Positions 10,085 through 17,778 of a stretch of 64,000 nucleotides of DNA are shown piece by piece (within the stretch, counting starts at the first letter, position 1; each line of letters opens with the position of its first letter). The position numbers and the translations under genes are program-made. The stretch covers positions 1 to 64,000 of the forward strand of contig JBMNHQ010000002.1 in assembly GCA_050950465.1 (NCBI GenBank), given 5' to 3'. This DNA is from CAZRIZ01 sp050950465. GTDB lineage: Bacteria > Patescibacteriota > Saccharimonadia > Saccharimonadales > Saccharimonadaceae. Below the pieces are notes generated by a model. That model did not search any database. It had not been told where the DNA came from and saw only the letters and a list, made by a program, of their open reading frames with translations.

Positions 10085-10129
10085 AAAAAAGACCACACAG
10101 GAGTAAAAAACTCTTATGTGGTCTTTTTT
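10085..10129 (+). terminator. Terminator of the defence operon
   Basis: AAAAAAGACCACA (10085-10097) pairs with TGTGGTCTTTTTT (10117-10129), giving a long stem with A and T tracts on either side. It begins 10 nt after the OLD-like gene and marks the right end of the element's genes. Confidence 0.9.
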
Positions 10130-10167
10130 GCCCCGCTTGAAGCTGTTCATTTAAGTTTTTCTTCAAT

Positions 10168-10200
10168 CCCTAAGTGAACGCTCCATTAGGGGAGTTTTTT
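10168..10200 (+). terminator. Second terminator at the element/chromosome junction
   Basis: CCCTAA (10168-10173) pairs with TTAGGG (10186-10191), followed by AGTTTTTT. A shorter CTCC/GGAG stem is an alternative. A similar CCCTAA-GGGAG-T6 element follows tRNA-Ile at 26.48 kb, so this one may be chromosomal. The junction between element and chromosome probably lies between here and 10130. Confidence 0.65.
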
Positions 10201-10217
10201 AGTTTTGATCTTGATTA

Positions 10218-10565
10218 TTATAGTACCTTAGCAGCTTTTAATACTGCATTAAAAGCTCTTGGCTCATTAACAGCTAATTCTGCTAAAATTTTCCGATCTA
10301 ATTCTAGATTATTGGCTTTCATACCAGCAATAAGCTTGGCGTAGGTTGTGCCGCTATTCCTAGAAGCGATATTGATGCGATTAATCCATAGGCTACGCAA
10401 ATCACGCTTTTTGTTGCGTCGATCTCGGTAAGCATAAGATAGGGCCTTAATTCGCCCTTGTTTAGCTAGTCTAAATGATCGGCGTCGGTAGTGGTCCATT
10501 CCTTTAGCTGATTTTAAAATCTTTTTATGCCTAGCTCGGGCGTTAACGCCTCGTTTTGCTCTCAT
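10218..10565 (-). CDS. rplT: 50S ribosomal protein L20
   Basis: 115 aa with the canonical bL20 pattern: basic N-terminus MRAKRGVNARARHKKILK, RRRSFRLAKQGRIKALSYAYRDRR, and C-terminal LAVNEPRAFNAVLKAA. L20 is an early 50S assembly protein bound to 23S domain I. It is last in infC-rpmI-rplT, the usual bacterial order, and starts 2 nt after rpmI ends. Confidence 0.97.
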   Translation of the reverse strand: MRAKRGVNARARHKKILKSAKGMDHYRRRSFRLAKQGRIKALSYAYRDRRNKKRDLRSLWINRINIASRNSGTTYAKLIAGMKANNLELDRKILAELAVNEPRAFNAVLKAAKVL

Positions 10566-10567
10566 TG

Positions 10568-10762
10568 TTATACTCCTAGTACTTTCTTAACATTTTTTCC
10601 GTGCCCTTTACTTACTTGGGCAGCCGTCTTTATAACTCGCTTGCGACGTTGACTCTTCTTTGACAGAATATGATTTCCAAAAGCCCTTTCTCGCATTAGT
10701 TTACCAGTCGGGGTAATACGGATTCTCTTCGCAGTTCCCTTGTGGGTCTTTAGTTTTGGCAT
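10568..10762 (-). CDS. rpmI: 50S ribosomal protein L35
   Basis: 64 aa with the bL35 signature MPKLKTHKGTAKRIRITPTG and HILSKKSQRRKR. It lies between infC and rplT; its ATG overlaps the infC stop by one base, indicating coupled translation. Confidence 0.97.
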   Translation of the reverse strand: MPKLKTHKGTAKRIRITPTGKLMRERAFGNHILSKKSQRRKRVIKTAAQVSKGHGKNVKKVLGV

Positions 10763-11268
10763 TATTTTCTCCTTATTGACATACTCAAGTTTCTTCCGCT
10801 CATTTTTGGTTGTTGGTCTATGATGATTTTATCACCAAGTATTTCTTTAATTCGATCAATCATTTTATAGCCAAGTTCCTTATGTGCCATCTCTCGTCCC
10901 TTAAAAACGACTGTGATACGCACATTATCACCATTGTCAAGAAATTTATTGACCTTGTTAAGTTTAATGTTTAAGTCGTTTTCGCCGATTTTTAGCCCGA
11001 CCCTCATTTGTTTTAGATCGGCAACCTTAGACTTTCGCCGATTTCGTTGCTGCTCTTTGAGTTTTTGGTACTGATATTTACTCCAGTCCATAATTTTAGC
11101 AACTGGTGGATTTGCGTTTGGCGCAATTTCGATTAAATCCAGGTCTTTATCTTGAGCTAACCTCTGCGCTTCGGATAATTTCATTATACCCAACTGCTTG
11201 CCGCTGTCATCAACTACTCGCAGCTCTTTTGATTTAATCTCTTGATTAATACGAATATTTGTACTTAT
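10762..11268 (-). CDS. infC: Translation initiation factor IF-3, non-AUG start
   Basis: IF-3 keeps 30S subunits free and checks the start codon. Both domains are present: an N-domain NIRINQEIKSKELRVVD followed by QLGIM and LDLIEIAPNANPPVAKIMD, and a C-domain ending QPKMSGRNLSMSIRRK. The conserved N-domain lies upstream of any ATG, GTG or TTG: the first such codon is TTG at 11193, 25 codons too late. An in-frame TGA lies at 11277-11275. Start codons that keep the N-domain are ATA at 11268 (2 nt after GGAG) or ATT at 11256 (14 nt after). E. coli infC starts with AUU and IF-3 represses its own translation through it, so the same control is likely. Confidence 0.9.
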   Translation of the reverse strand: MSTNIRINQEIKSKELRVVDDSGKQLGIMKLSEAQRLAQDKDLDLIEIAPNANPPVAKIMDWSKYQYQKLKEQQRNRRKSKVADLKQMRVGLKIGENDLNIKLNKVNKFLDNGDNVRITVVFKGREMAHKELGYKMIDRIKEILGDKIIIDQQPKMSGRNLSMSIRRK

Positions 11269-11362
11269 AGCTCCTCACTTTAGCATTAAAAATTTGAGTG
11301 AAATATAACTCGGAGAATATTTTATCAAATTATCTCTAGTTAGACAAGGCTTTATTGAATAT

Positions 11363-12880
11363 CTATGCCGTTGGTCTATGCCGATATTGAATAGCTTCGG
11401 CCATATGCTCTGGCTTAATTTCTTCACATAGGTCTAAATCAGCTATTGTGCGGGCAACTTTTATGGTTTTGAAGTAGGCTCGTGGACTAAGATCGAATTT
11501 ATCAGTTGCGCTCACTAATATGTTTTGTACCTCACGAGTTAGGTTAACTTTTGTTTTGATGTAACGAGTTGACAGGTCACTGTTGTATATATTACTCCCT
11601 TTGTAGCGAGTAAATTGCGCCACTGTAGCGTTGTTAATTTTACAAACAGCTTCTTTATGCTGCCGGTCAGAGCTCGTTTTGACTAACATTTTGTTGCTTG
11701 GTACCTTTTCAACATTTATAACCAAATCAATCCTGTCTAGCAATGGTCCAGAAAGTTTTTTCTGATAGTTAATGATTTGTGCTGATGTGCAGCTACAGTG
11801 TTGTTTAGCATCACCATAAAAACCGCACGGACATGGGTTCATAGTTGCTACCAACATAAAATTTGCAGGGTAGGTTAGGCGATATTTTGACCTGTCTACT
11901 GTTATGGTTTTATCTTCCAGTGGCTGCCTTAAGGCTTCCAATACCGAACGAGGATACTCTGGTATTTCATCTAGGAACAAAACGCCTAAGTGAGCCAAGC
12001 TTATTTCTCCTGGTCTTGGACTAGCGCCACCGCCTATGATCGATATTTGACTAGCTGTGTGATGTGGTGACCTGAAAGGCCTAGTTGAGATTACACTGTC
12101 TTGATCGTCTCCCGATAGGCTATGGAGTTTTGTGACTGCGATAATTTCTTTCTTGCTTAGTTTGGGCATGAGATTAGGTATGGTTTTAGCTAACATGGTT
12201 TTGCCAGTTCCTGGCGATCCGGTTAATAAAATATTGTGCCTACCAGCAGTGGCAATAGTGATAGCTCTCTTTGCTACTTCCTGCCCATAAACATCGTCTA
12301 GCAGATTGTAATTCTTGTTTTGAGTGTCGCTTTCTTTAATTAATTCAGTGGTTGGATTCTTAATAGGTTTTATTTGTTTCAAATGTAAGAAAATCTGCCT
12401 TAAACTATCGGCTGACCAGATTCTTATACCAGAAACTAACTTAGCTTGTTTGTAATTATCTAGTGGAACATAAACCTCTTCGACACCACTTTTTTTGGCT
12501 ACCTCCACTAGATTAATTATGCCCCTTACTGGGCGCAGTCTGCCATCTAGCGCTAATTCACCAATAAACAGTTTATTTAAAATCTCATTTGTTGCTAATT
12601 GTTTTGAGACTGTCAAAATAGATAGTGCTATAGACAGATCAAGGTGAGTTCCGTCCTTTGGCAGTTCAGCTGGAGCTAAATTAACAATAATTTTTTGTTT
12701 TGGAAAAGACAACCCTGAGTTATTTATAGCACTTCGAACTCGTTCTTTTGATTCATCGATAGCTTTATTACCCATTCCGACAATTTGCAAACCAGGTAGT
12801 CCGCGATTTTCATCTGTTTCTACTTCGATAATTTTCCCACCGTATCCTAGTGGTATGGCTGAAAGCACTTTACTTACCAT
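11363..12880 (-). CDS. comM: ComM/YifB-family Mg-chelatase-like AAA+ ATPase
   Basis: 505 aa with the family order: N-terminal Lon-protease-like ChlI domain (KIIVNLAPAELPKDGTHLDL, about 63-83), AAA+ core with Walker A TGSPGTGKT near 220, FRSPHHTAS and LFLDEIPEY, and the C-terminal Mg-chelatase domain (LSPRAYFKTIKVARTIADLD). ComM homologues are helicases that promote branch migration during natural transformation; Saccharibacteria usually carry competence genes, so DNA uptake is a sensible context. The cysteines in CPCGFYGDAKQHCSC are the usual family insert. Confidence 0.93.
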   Translation of the reverse strand: MVSKVLSAIPLGYGGKIIEVETDENRGLPGLQIVGMGNKAIDESKERVRSAINNSGLSFPKQKIIVNLAPAELPKDGTHLDLSIALSILTVSKQLATNEILNKLFIGELALDGRLRPVRGIINLVEVAKKSGVEEVYVPLDNYKQAKLVSGIRIWSADSLRQIFLHLKQIKPIKNPTTELIKESDTQNKNYNLLDDVYGQEVAKRAITIATAGRHNILLTGSPGTGKTMLAKTIPNLMPKLSKKEIIAVTKLHSLSGDDQDSVISTRPFRSPHHTASQISIIGGGASPRPGEISLAHLGVLFLDEIPEYPRSVLEALRQPLEDKTITVDRSKYRLTYPANFMLVATMNPCPCGFYGDAKQHCSCTSAQIINYQKKLSGPLLDRIDLVINVEKVPSNKMLVKTSSDRQHKEAVCKINNATVAQFTRYKGSNIYNSDLSTRYIKTKVNLTREVQNILVSATDKFDLSPRAYFKTIKVARTIADLDLCEEIKPEHMAEAIQYRHRPTA

Positions 12881-12913
12881 ATATCCTTAGTTAAGCATAT
12901 TTTAATTAAAATG

Positions 12914-12942
12914 TTAATGGTTCTTAAATTTTATGGTATAAT
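12914..12942 (+). promoter_or_regulatory. tmRNA promoter
   Basis: TATAAT at 12937-12942 ends 11 nt before the mature tmRNA 5' end. A poor -35 (TTAATG, 12914-12919) is at 17-nt spacing. Confidence 0.65.
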
Positions 12943-12953
12943 GTAACAATTCT

Positions 12954-13353
12954 GGGGCTGATATAGCTTTAGACGAGATGAGTTAACATATATTTGCGAA
13001 TCGATTGATGGCGTAACCATTAACCTTAAATGCAAACAAAATTGCTAAAGCATTTGCTAGTCTAAAGAGCGCTTTTGCTCCAAAGTTGGCTTATGCGCCA
13101 ATCGCTGCCTAATTTAATTCAGCGATCATCAGCCATAAAATTAGCAACGGACTTTTTGGTTGGTGTTAGTAAACGTTGCTCGTGTACTTGCTGTAGGCTA
13201 GGTTAGTGCAGACAGTTCAGCCTTGTTTAGTGTTTTATTTTTTGTTATTTTTTATAGAAATACTGAACATTAAATTAACTAAAAATGACTATGTTCGTAG
13301 ACGATATATGGCAATTATTTTGGACCGGGGGGCAGTACCCCGCAGCTCCACCA
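12954..13353 (+). ncRNA. ssrA: Transfer-messenger RNA (tmRNA)
   Basis: tmRNA rescues stalled ribosomes with SmpB. The 5' end GGGGCTG (12954) pairs with CAGCTCC before the 3' CCA (13343-13353). The tag frame starts near GCA at 13032 and runs ANKIAKAFASLKSAFAPKLA then YAPIAA to TAA at 13110-13112: a 26-residue tag with the usual small hydrophobic end. The T-stem CGGGG/CCCCG closes a 7-nt loop GGCAGTA, which lacks the usual TTC start of the T-loop. Length is 400 nt. Confidence 0.93.
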
Positions 13354-13373
13354 GAAACAAATTTCATAATTAA

Positions 13374-13400
13374 AATATCGCTTAAAAAGCGGTATTTTTT
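13374..13400 (+). terminator. tmRNA terminator, possibly bidirectional
   Basis: ATATCGCTT/AAGCGGTAT hairpin followed by six T, 20 nt after the tmRNA CCA end. Read on the minus strand the same hairpin is followed by TTTT, so it could also stop transcription from the minus-strand promoter at 13545-13517. Confidence 0.8.
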
Positions 13401-13404
13401 GTTG

Positions 13405-13510
13405 CGTTTATCAAACAAAATGACCGCCTGCGAGGTACGGTCATTTTGCATGGAGTTTGGAATGCTGTTGTTTGTTTTTGGCTCCTGCACAATTTTTTTA
13501 TTCAAGAGCT
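13405..13510 (-). ncRNA. Candidate small minus-strand RNA beside tmRNA
   Basis: A near-perfect promoter on the minus strand (TTGACA 13545-13540, 17-nt spacer, TATTAT 13522-13517) fires toward tmRNA. About 65 nt later an 11-bp perfect hairpin, CAAAATGACCG (13448-13438 as read) with CGGTCATTTTG (13426-13416), followed by TTTG, could end a transcript of about 100 nt. A short ORF from TTG at 13505 overlaps but runs into the tmRNA 3' end and is not convincing. Function unknown. Confidence 0.35.
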
Positions 13511-13516
13511 ACCCCT

Positions 13517-13545
13517 ATAATATGGCAAAAAAATGGTTATGTCAA
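13517..13545 (-). promoter_or_regulatory. Consensus sigma70-type promoter, minus strand
   Basis: TTGACA (13545-13540), 17-nt spacer and TATTAT (13522-13517) on the minus strand. No gene follows except the candidate small RNA before tmRNA's terminator. Confidence 0.65.
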
Positions 13546-13672
13546 TGGTTTTTTTAAAAATCTTTGCTAAAGTTTTCTAGCTGTGGAAAACTTTTTTAAA
13601 GCTAAAGATTTCATCGCTCAATAAAAATAGTGAGATTAAAATTTTTAGAAATAAAAATGTAATAAAAAGGTA

Positions 13673-13701
13673 TTGACATTGTAACACGCTTATGCTAGTA
13701 T
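13673..13701 (+). promoter_or_regulatory. Strong promoter of the candidate structured RNA
   Basis: TTGACA (13673-13678), 17-nt spacer, TAGTAT (13696-13701). The -10 context TGCTAGTAT is shared with the promoter at 31761-31789 and resembles that at 33514-33542. No protein gene begins within 350 nt. Confidence 0.75.
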
Positions 13702-13707
13702 GGAACC

Positions 13708-14030
13708 ATAAGTTTTACAAAAACAAACAAAAATAATTTATCCAAAATAAAACTTTAGCACTTTATACAATTAATGCTTTTGCCAATGGCTGGAACTGGC
13801 CTTGGTGTGTCACACTGGCACAGCAGGGTCTGACTGGCCAATGGCTGGTTCTTTAAAAGGTAAGTTTAGTACGCTGACCTATTGTTGGCTGGAAAAGCCT
13901 ACCTTTATAAATATAAGTTCCAATTCGCGCCATACGCGATGCGGAGCGGTCATGCCTCGGAGCACCCCGGCTAATAGTTGAATGAATAGTGTCGGTTGCG
14001 TATAGCTCCGAGGTATTTTTATTTTTGAAA
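13708..14030 (+). ncRNA. Candidate structured RNA of unknown class
   Basis: Between a strong promoter and a terminator lies about 320 nt without a convincing protein gene. Pairings are visible: AAAGGTA (13856-13862) with TACCTTT (13900-13906), a GGCTGGAAAAGCC hairpin near 13889, and GCCTCGGAGC with GCTCCGAGGT (about 13953-14014) closing a 3' domain. GCCAATGGCTGG occurs twice (about 13781 and 13835). The end, ATTTTTATTTTTG-A6-T, is a T-tract with its own A-tract complement, like the terminators after 5S. RNase P, SRP and 6S hallmarks are absent. Two short ORFs beginning ATGGCTGG are the alternative. Confidence 0.5.
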
Positions 14031-14077
14031 AAATACTCTAATATAAATAAGTAAATAAGTGCAAGGTGGAGAGAATA

Positions 14078-14467
14078 GTGAAAGAAAAAAAGACATTTCC
14101 ACACAAATTAGTGCTAATCGCTGCTTTTGTATGCATGTTATTATTGTTTATTTTGTTAAATGTCACTTCACCTGACAATACCTCCCCAGCTCTACTGTTG
14201 ATAATGTTTGTTCTAATGTATGGTACGATATTTGGTCTATTTAATGTGGCTGTAGTGTTCTTTCAAAATTTTAGCAAGCTAGTTTTTCCTGATTTTATAA
14301 AGAAACAACCTAGTAGTTTACGAAAGACATATAGTTATATTGCTATAGTTAGTTGTGTGCCGATATTCATATTAGCTGTACAATCAATTAAGCCGATTAG
14401 CGGTTTTGAGCTGTTATTAGTCCTGTTATTAGCTTCCTTGGCTTGCTTTGTTGTTCATAAGAAATAG
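14078..14467 (+). CDS. Small multi-pass membrane protein
   Basis: About 129 aa, not assigned to a family. Four hydrophobic segments are visible: LVLIAAFVCMLLLFILL, ALLLIMFVLMYGTIFGLF, YIAIVSCVPIFILAV and LLLVLLLASLACFVV, with basic residues at both ends. GTG at 14078 follows GGAG by about 7 nt and gives MKEKKTFPHK; an upstream GTG at 14066 lies in the ribosome-binding site. It precedes the DNA-transport pair but is separated by its own downstream promoter. Confidence 0.7.
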   Translation: MKEKKTFPHKLVLIAAFVCMLLLFILLNVTSPDNTSPALLLIMFVLMYGTIFGLFNVAVVFFQNFSKLVFPDFIKKQPSSLRKTYSYIAIVSCVPIFILAVQSIKPISGFELLLVLLLASLACFVVHKK

Positions 14468-14493
14468 TAAGAGCTTATGGTATAATTATCTGT

Positions 14494-14958
14494 GTGAATT
14501 CAGAGAGTCAAATTTCTAATCCTGAACGGTTAAGCCCAGAGCAAAATCGCCAATCTCTACCAGAGGTTGATTTGAGTTTGCTTCGTCCTAATATTGGTCC
14601 AGAAGTTGGTCCAATAATAAATGCAGAGTCTGAGAGGAAGGAGGCTCAGGCGGACGCACAGGCAGCTATATCTGATATTAGTAGCGGATCTGTTGGACCG
14701 ATGGTCCAGACTACTCCAGCGCCTTTGACGTTGAATAAGACAGACTCATTAAGCGGTTTTGCTGTTCCGAGTGTGGCCGCTAACCTAGATGTTATTGAAC
14801 AGGGGTGGGTGGATGTAACGAAGCAGGTTTTAGCCTCAACAGTTGATAATCCACGAGTCAGAGAGGAAAAAATTAAAGACCTGCAGGCAGATTATTTACT
14901 AAAACGCTACGGGCGGACTCCAGGATCGTTTAATAGCTCTGAAGAAACTAAGATATGA
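14494..14958 (+). CDS. Hypothetical protein encoded with VirD4-like ATPase
   Basis: 154 aa, hydrophilic, no recognised domain. The N-terminal two thirds are rich in P, S and A and look disordered; the end (VIEQGWVDVTKQVLASTVDN, then REEKIKDLQADYLLKRYG) is a likely helical domain of a type common in Patescibacteria. TATAAT (14481-14486) ends 7 nt before the GTG start, so the message is probably leaderless. Its stop overlaps the next start by 4 bp (ATGA), so it is likely a partner of the ATPase. Confidence 0.75.
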   Translation: MNSESQISNPERLSPEQNRQSLPEVDLSLLRPNIGPEVGPIINAESERKEAQADAQAAISDISSGSVGPMVQTTPAPLTLNKTDSLSGFAVPSVAANLDVIEQGWVDVTKQVLASTVDNPRVREEKIKDLQADYLLKRYGRTPGSFNSSEETKI

Positions 14959-17756
14959 ATAGAGCAGTGTTGGTGTTGGCGTATATAATTTTTGTTCTAG
15001 TTGTCATAGGTGTTGTTAGTTTTGTAGTGTGGCGATTCTATAAAAAAGGCAGACAAGAGGCTAAAAATTATGAACGTGGTCTGAAGATGGTTCGACTTCA
15101 TATTAGTCTACCGCCAAGTAGCACAGATTTGGACACCGGCGGTCGAGATCAAAGAGATGTTACAGATGAGGCGATCTCTCAAGCCCAAGTGATGTACAAC
15201 ATTATTGCCTCGACAGCCACAAAAGGGTTTAAGTCTAAACTACATGGACAAAGACATATATCGTTTGAATTAATCTCCAACGAAGGACTGGTGCAATACT
15301 ATGTGGTTACCCCAGTTAGTCTGGTTGATGTTATTAAGCAGTCTGTAACCACTGCTTATCCTTCAGCTATATTACAAGAAACTCGAGGGGACAATATATT
15401 TAGCGAAGTTGGTAAGGTTACTGGTACAATTGGTGGAGAATTCTCATTGAAGAAGGACTTTTTTTATCCGATTGCTACGTATCAAGATAATAAACAGGAT
15501 TCTTCTCGATCAATTTTGAATGCTCTAAGTGCTGCTAAAGGTGGTGATGGGGTTGCGATTCAAATTTTATTGCGACCAGCGTCCAGTAATTGGGTTGACA
15601 ATGCTAAATCTCACATTAAACAAATGAAGAAGGAAAAAGAGTCTGGTGGTAAGGGTGTAAGTTTCTTGTTCTCACCAGGCGAGCTGTTAGAAGCCTTGTG
15701 GAAACCTCCAGAGGTTACAGAATCTAAGGACGAACCTAAAATAAATCAGTTAACTAATTTGGAACAAGAAGAGATATCGGCTATTGAGGAAAAGACACGC
15801 TATCCTGGTTTTGAGACCCTGATTCGCTTAGTAGTGTCGTCTAACACATTAGCTCGTTCTCAAACTTTGCTGCAGGGGATAACGGCCTCGTTTTCAGTTT
15901 TTGATCGCGCACAATATAACGGCTTAGAGTTTAATTATACACAGGACGTAGACGCCTTAGTTACAGCGTATGTTATGCGCTTTTTCCCACAATCTATGAA
16001 AAATAATATACTGAATAGTATCGAGTTAGCGTCGATATTTCATTTACCTAGCCAAAAAGACATACCGACATCTCAGGTGGTGCGTCAAGCTACTAAGCAG
16101 GTTGATGGCCCTACTGATTTAATGACGGAAGGTATTTTAATTGGTGTTAACGAATATAGGGGTGTAAAGAAACCGATTCGACTTAGTACTAACGATCGTC
16201 GCCGTCATATGTATTTTATCGGTCAAACTGGTACTGGTAAGTCTGGTTTGCTAGAAAATCTAGCTTATCAAGACATGCTAGCGGGAAGGGGATTTGCCTT
16301 CATTGATCCTCACGGTGACTCAGTAGAAAAGATTCTTGGTATGGTGCCGCGTGAGCGGGTTGAAGATGTAATCTATTTTAATCCTAGTGATGTCGAGAGA
16401 CCAATTGGACTCAATCTGTTTGAATTTGAAAATCATGATCAAAAAGATTTCTTAATCCAAGAAGGTATCCAGATGCTGTATCGTCTGTATGATCCAGGTC
16501 ACACAGGTATAGTCGGACCTAGGTTTGAACATTGGTTTCGTAATGCTGCTCTAACTATTATGTCAGACCCTAGTGGGTCAACCTTTATTGATATCCCACA
16601 GGTGTTTAACGACCAAGCCTTTGCTGATTATAAATTAAAGTTTGTGCAAGATCAGACTGTTTTAGATTTTTGGAATAAGGAAATGGCTCAAACGACTGAA
16701 TCATCGAAATCGGATGTCCTAGGTTGGTTTGCTTCCAAGTTTGGCGCCTTCTTATCTAATGAAATGATGCGTAATATACTTGGGCAAACTAAATCTGGCT
16801 TTGATATCAAGGATATTATGAATGAGGAAAAAATTCTTTTAGTTAACTTATCAAAAGGTAAAACTGGTGAGCTAAATTCAATGCTTCTTGGTATGATTTT
16901 TGTAATGAAGTTTCAGGTTGCGGCTATGTCGCGAGCATCGATACCTGAAGATCAGCGTAAGGACTTTTGCTTATATGTCGACGAGTTTCAAAACTTTGCC
17001 ACAGATAGCTTCGAGTCAATCTTATCTGAGGCGCGAAAATATCGACTTAATATTATCGTAGCAAACCAATTTATGACTCAATTGACTGATAAGATTCGCG
17101 AAGCAATTATTGGCAATGTTGGTACTATGATTGCTGGTAGGGTGGGTGTGACTGATGCCGAGCTGTTAGTTAAAAAATTCTCTCCGACTTTCGACGCAGA
17201 AGATCTAACTAAATTGCCAAACTATCAGACGATTGCATCGGTTTTAATCAATAATGTCCCGTCGGCTCCATTTAGCATGAACTTAATACCACCTATGGGA
17301 ACGTCTGACGCTAGATTGCGTGATGCAGTGAAGCAACTTTCTCGCACCAATTATGGACAAGATAGGCATGTTGTTGATCGGGAAATTAAACAACGACTTT
17401 CGGTTGGAGATTGGCAGCGCTCGGTTGCCAACCGAGCTAATATAACTCAGGAGATGCAACAACTAAGTTCGGAGAAGAATAAAGGTTTTCTTGATGACTG
17501 GTTAGAGCGTCGAAAACAATTGGGTGCTTCCCCGAGCAAACAAAGTAATAAAGTTGTAAAAAAGGCTACATCAACTGTAGATAAAAATACAACAAAACAG
17601 GGGAGAAGTAGTATTAAACACAACAAAATTATAACGTCTGCGGACCCTCCAGCTAAAGCAGCACAGTTACAAAAAACTGTTAGTCCGGGTGAGATTAATT
17701 TTAGGTCTGGGTCTGGCGATGATGCTGTTGCGGTTGACTTACGTCGTAGTAATTAA
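14955..17756 (+). CDS. VirD4/TraG-like type IV secretion DNA-transport ATPase
   Basis: 933 aa: one N-terminal membrane helix (about 5-26), a cytoplasmic N-domain, then a DUF87/TraG-type ATPase with Walker A GQTGTGKS (about 423-430), FAFIDPHGDS, Walker B LYVDEFQNF (about 673) and ILSEARKYRLNIIVANQF. The tail (about 830-933) is Lys/Ser-rich and disordered. Such membrane ATPases pump DNA or proteins through type IV secretion-like channels and are widely conserved in Saccharibacteria. No VirB4 or relaxase is in the window. The start overlaps the upstream gene, indicating coupled expression. Confidence 0.85.
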   Translation: MNRAVLVLAYIIFVLVVIGVVSFVVWRFYKKGRQEAKNYERGLKMVRLHISLPPSSTDLDTGGRDQRDVTDEAISQAQVMYNIIASTATKGFKSKLHGQRHISFELISNEGLVQYYVVTPVSLVDVIKQSVTTAYPSAILQETRGDNIFSEVGKVTGTIGGEFSLKKDFFYPIATYQDNKQDSSRSILNALSAAKGGDGVAIQILLRPASSNWVDNAKSHIKQMKKEKESGGKGVSFLFSPGELLEALWKPPEVTESKDEPKINQLTNLEQEEISAIEEKTRYPGFETLIRLVVSSNTLARSQTLLQGITASFSVFDRAQYNGLEFNYTQDVDALVTAYVMRFFPQSMKNNILNSIELASIFHLPSQKDIPTSQVVRQATKQVDGPTDLMTEGILIGVNEYRGVKKPIRLSTNDRRRHMYFIGQTGTGKSGLLENLAYQDMLAGRGFAFIDPHGDSVEKILGMVPRERVEDVIYFNPSDVERPIGLNLFEFENHDQKDFLIQEGIQMLYRLYDPGHTGIVGPRFEHWFRNAALTIMSDPSGSTFIDIPQVFNDQAFADYKLKFVQDQTVLDFWNKEMAQTTESSKSDVLGWFASKFGAFLSNEMMRNILGQTKSGFDIKDIMNEEKILLVNLSKGKTGELNSMLLGMIFVMKFQVAAMSRASIPEDQRKDFCLYVDEFQNFATDSFESILSEARKYRLNIIVANQFMTQLTDKIREAIIGNVGTMIAGRVGVTDAELLVKKFSPTFDAEDLTKLPNYQTIASVLINNVPSAPFSMNLIPPMGTSDARLRDAVKQLSRTNYGQDRHVVDREIKQRLSVGDWQRSVANRANITQEMQQLSSEKNKGFLDDWLERRKQLGASPSKQSNKVVKKATSTVDKNTTKQGRSSIKHNKIITSADPPAKAAQLQKTVSPGEINFRSGSGDDAVAVDLRRSN

Positions 17757-17778
17757 TTAACTGAGCTAAAGCACAGTT

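Noticed and set aside
10762..11193. infC starting at TTG 11193
   Set aside because: It would delete the conserved start of the IF-3 N-domain, which is clearly encoded upstream in the same frame.
13708..14030. RNase P RNA, SRP RNA or 6S RNA
   Set aside because: The GAGGAAAGTCC/ACAGAA, GGAAGCAGC-type and single long bulged-hairpin hallmarks were not found.
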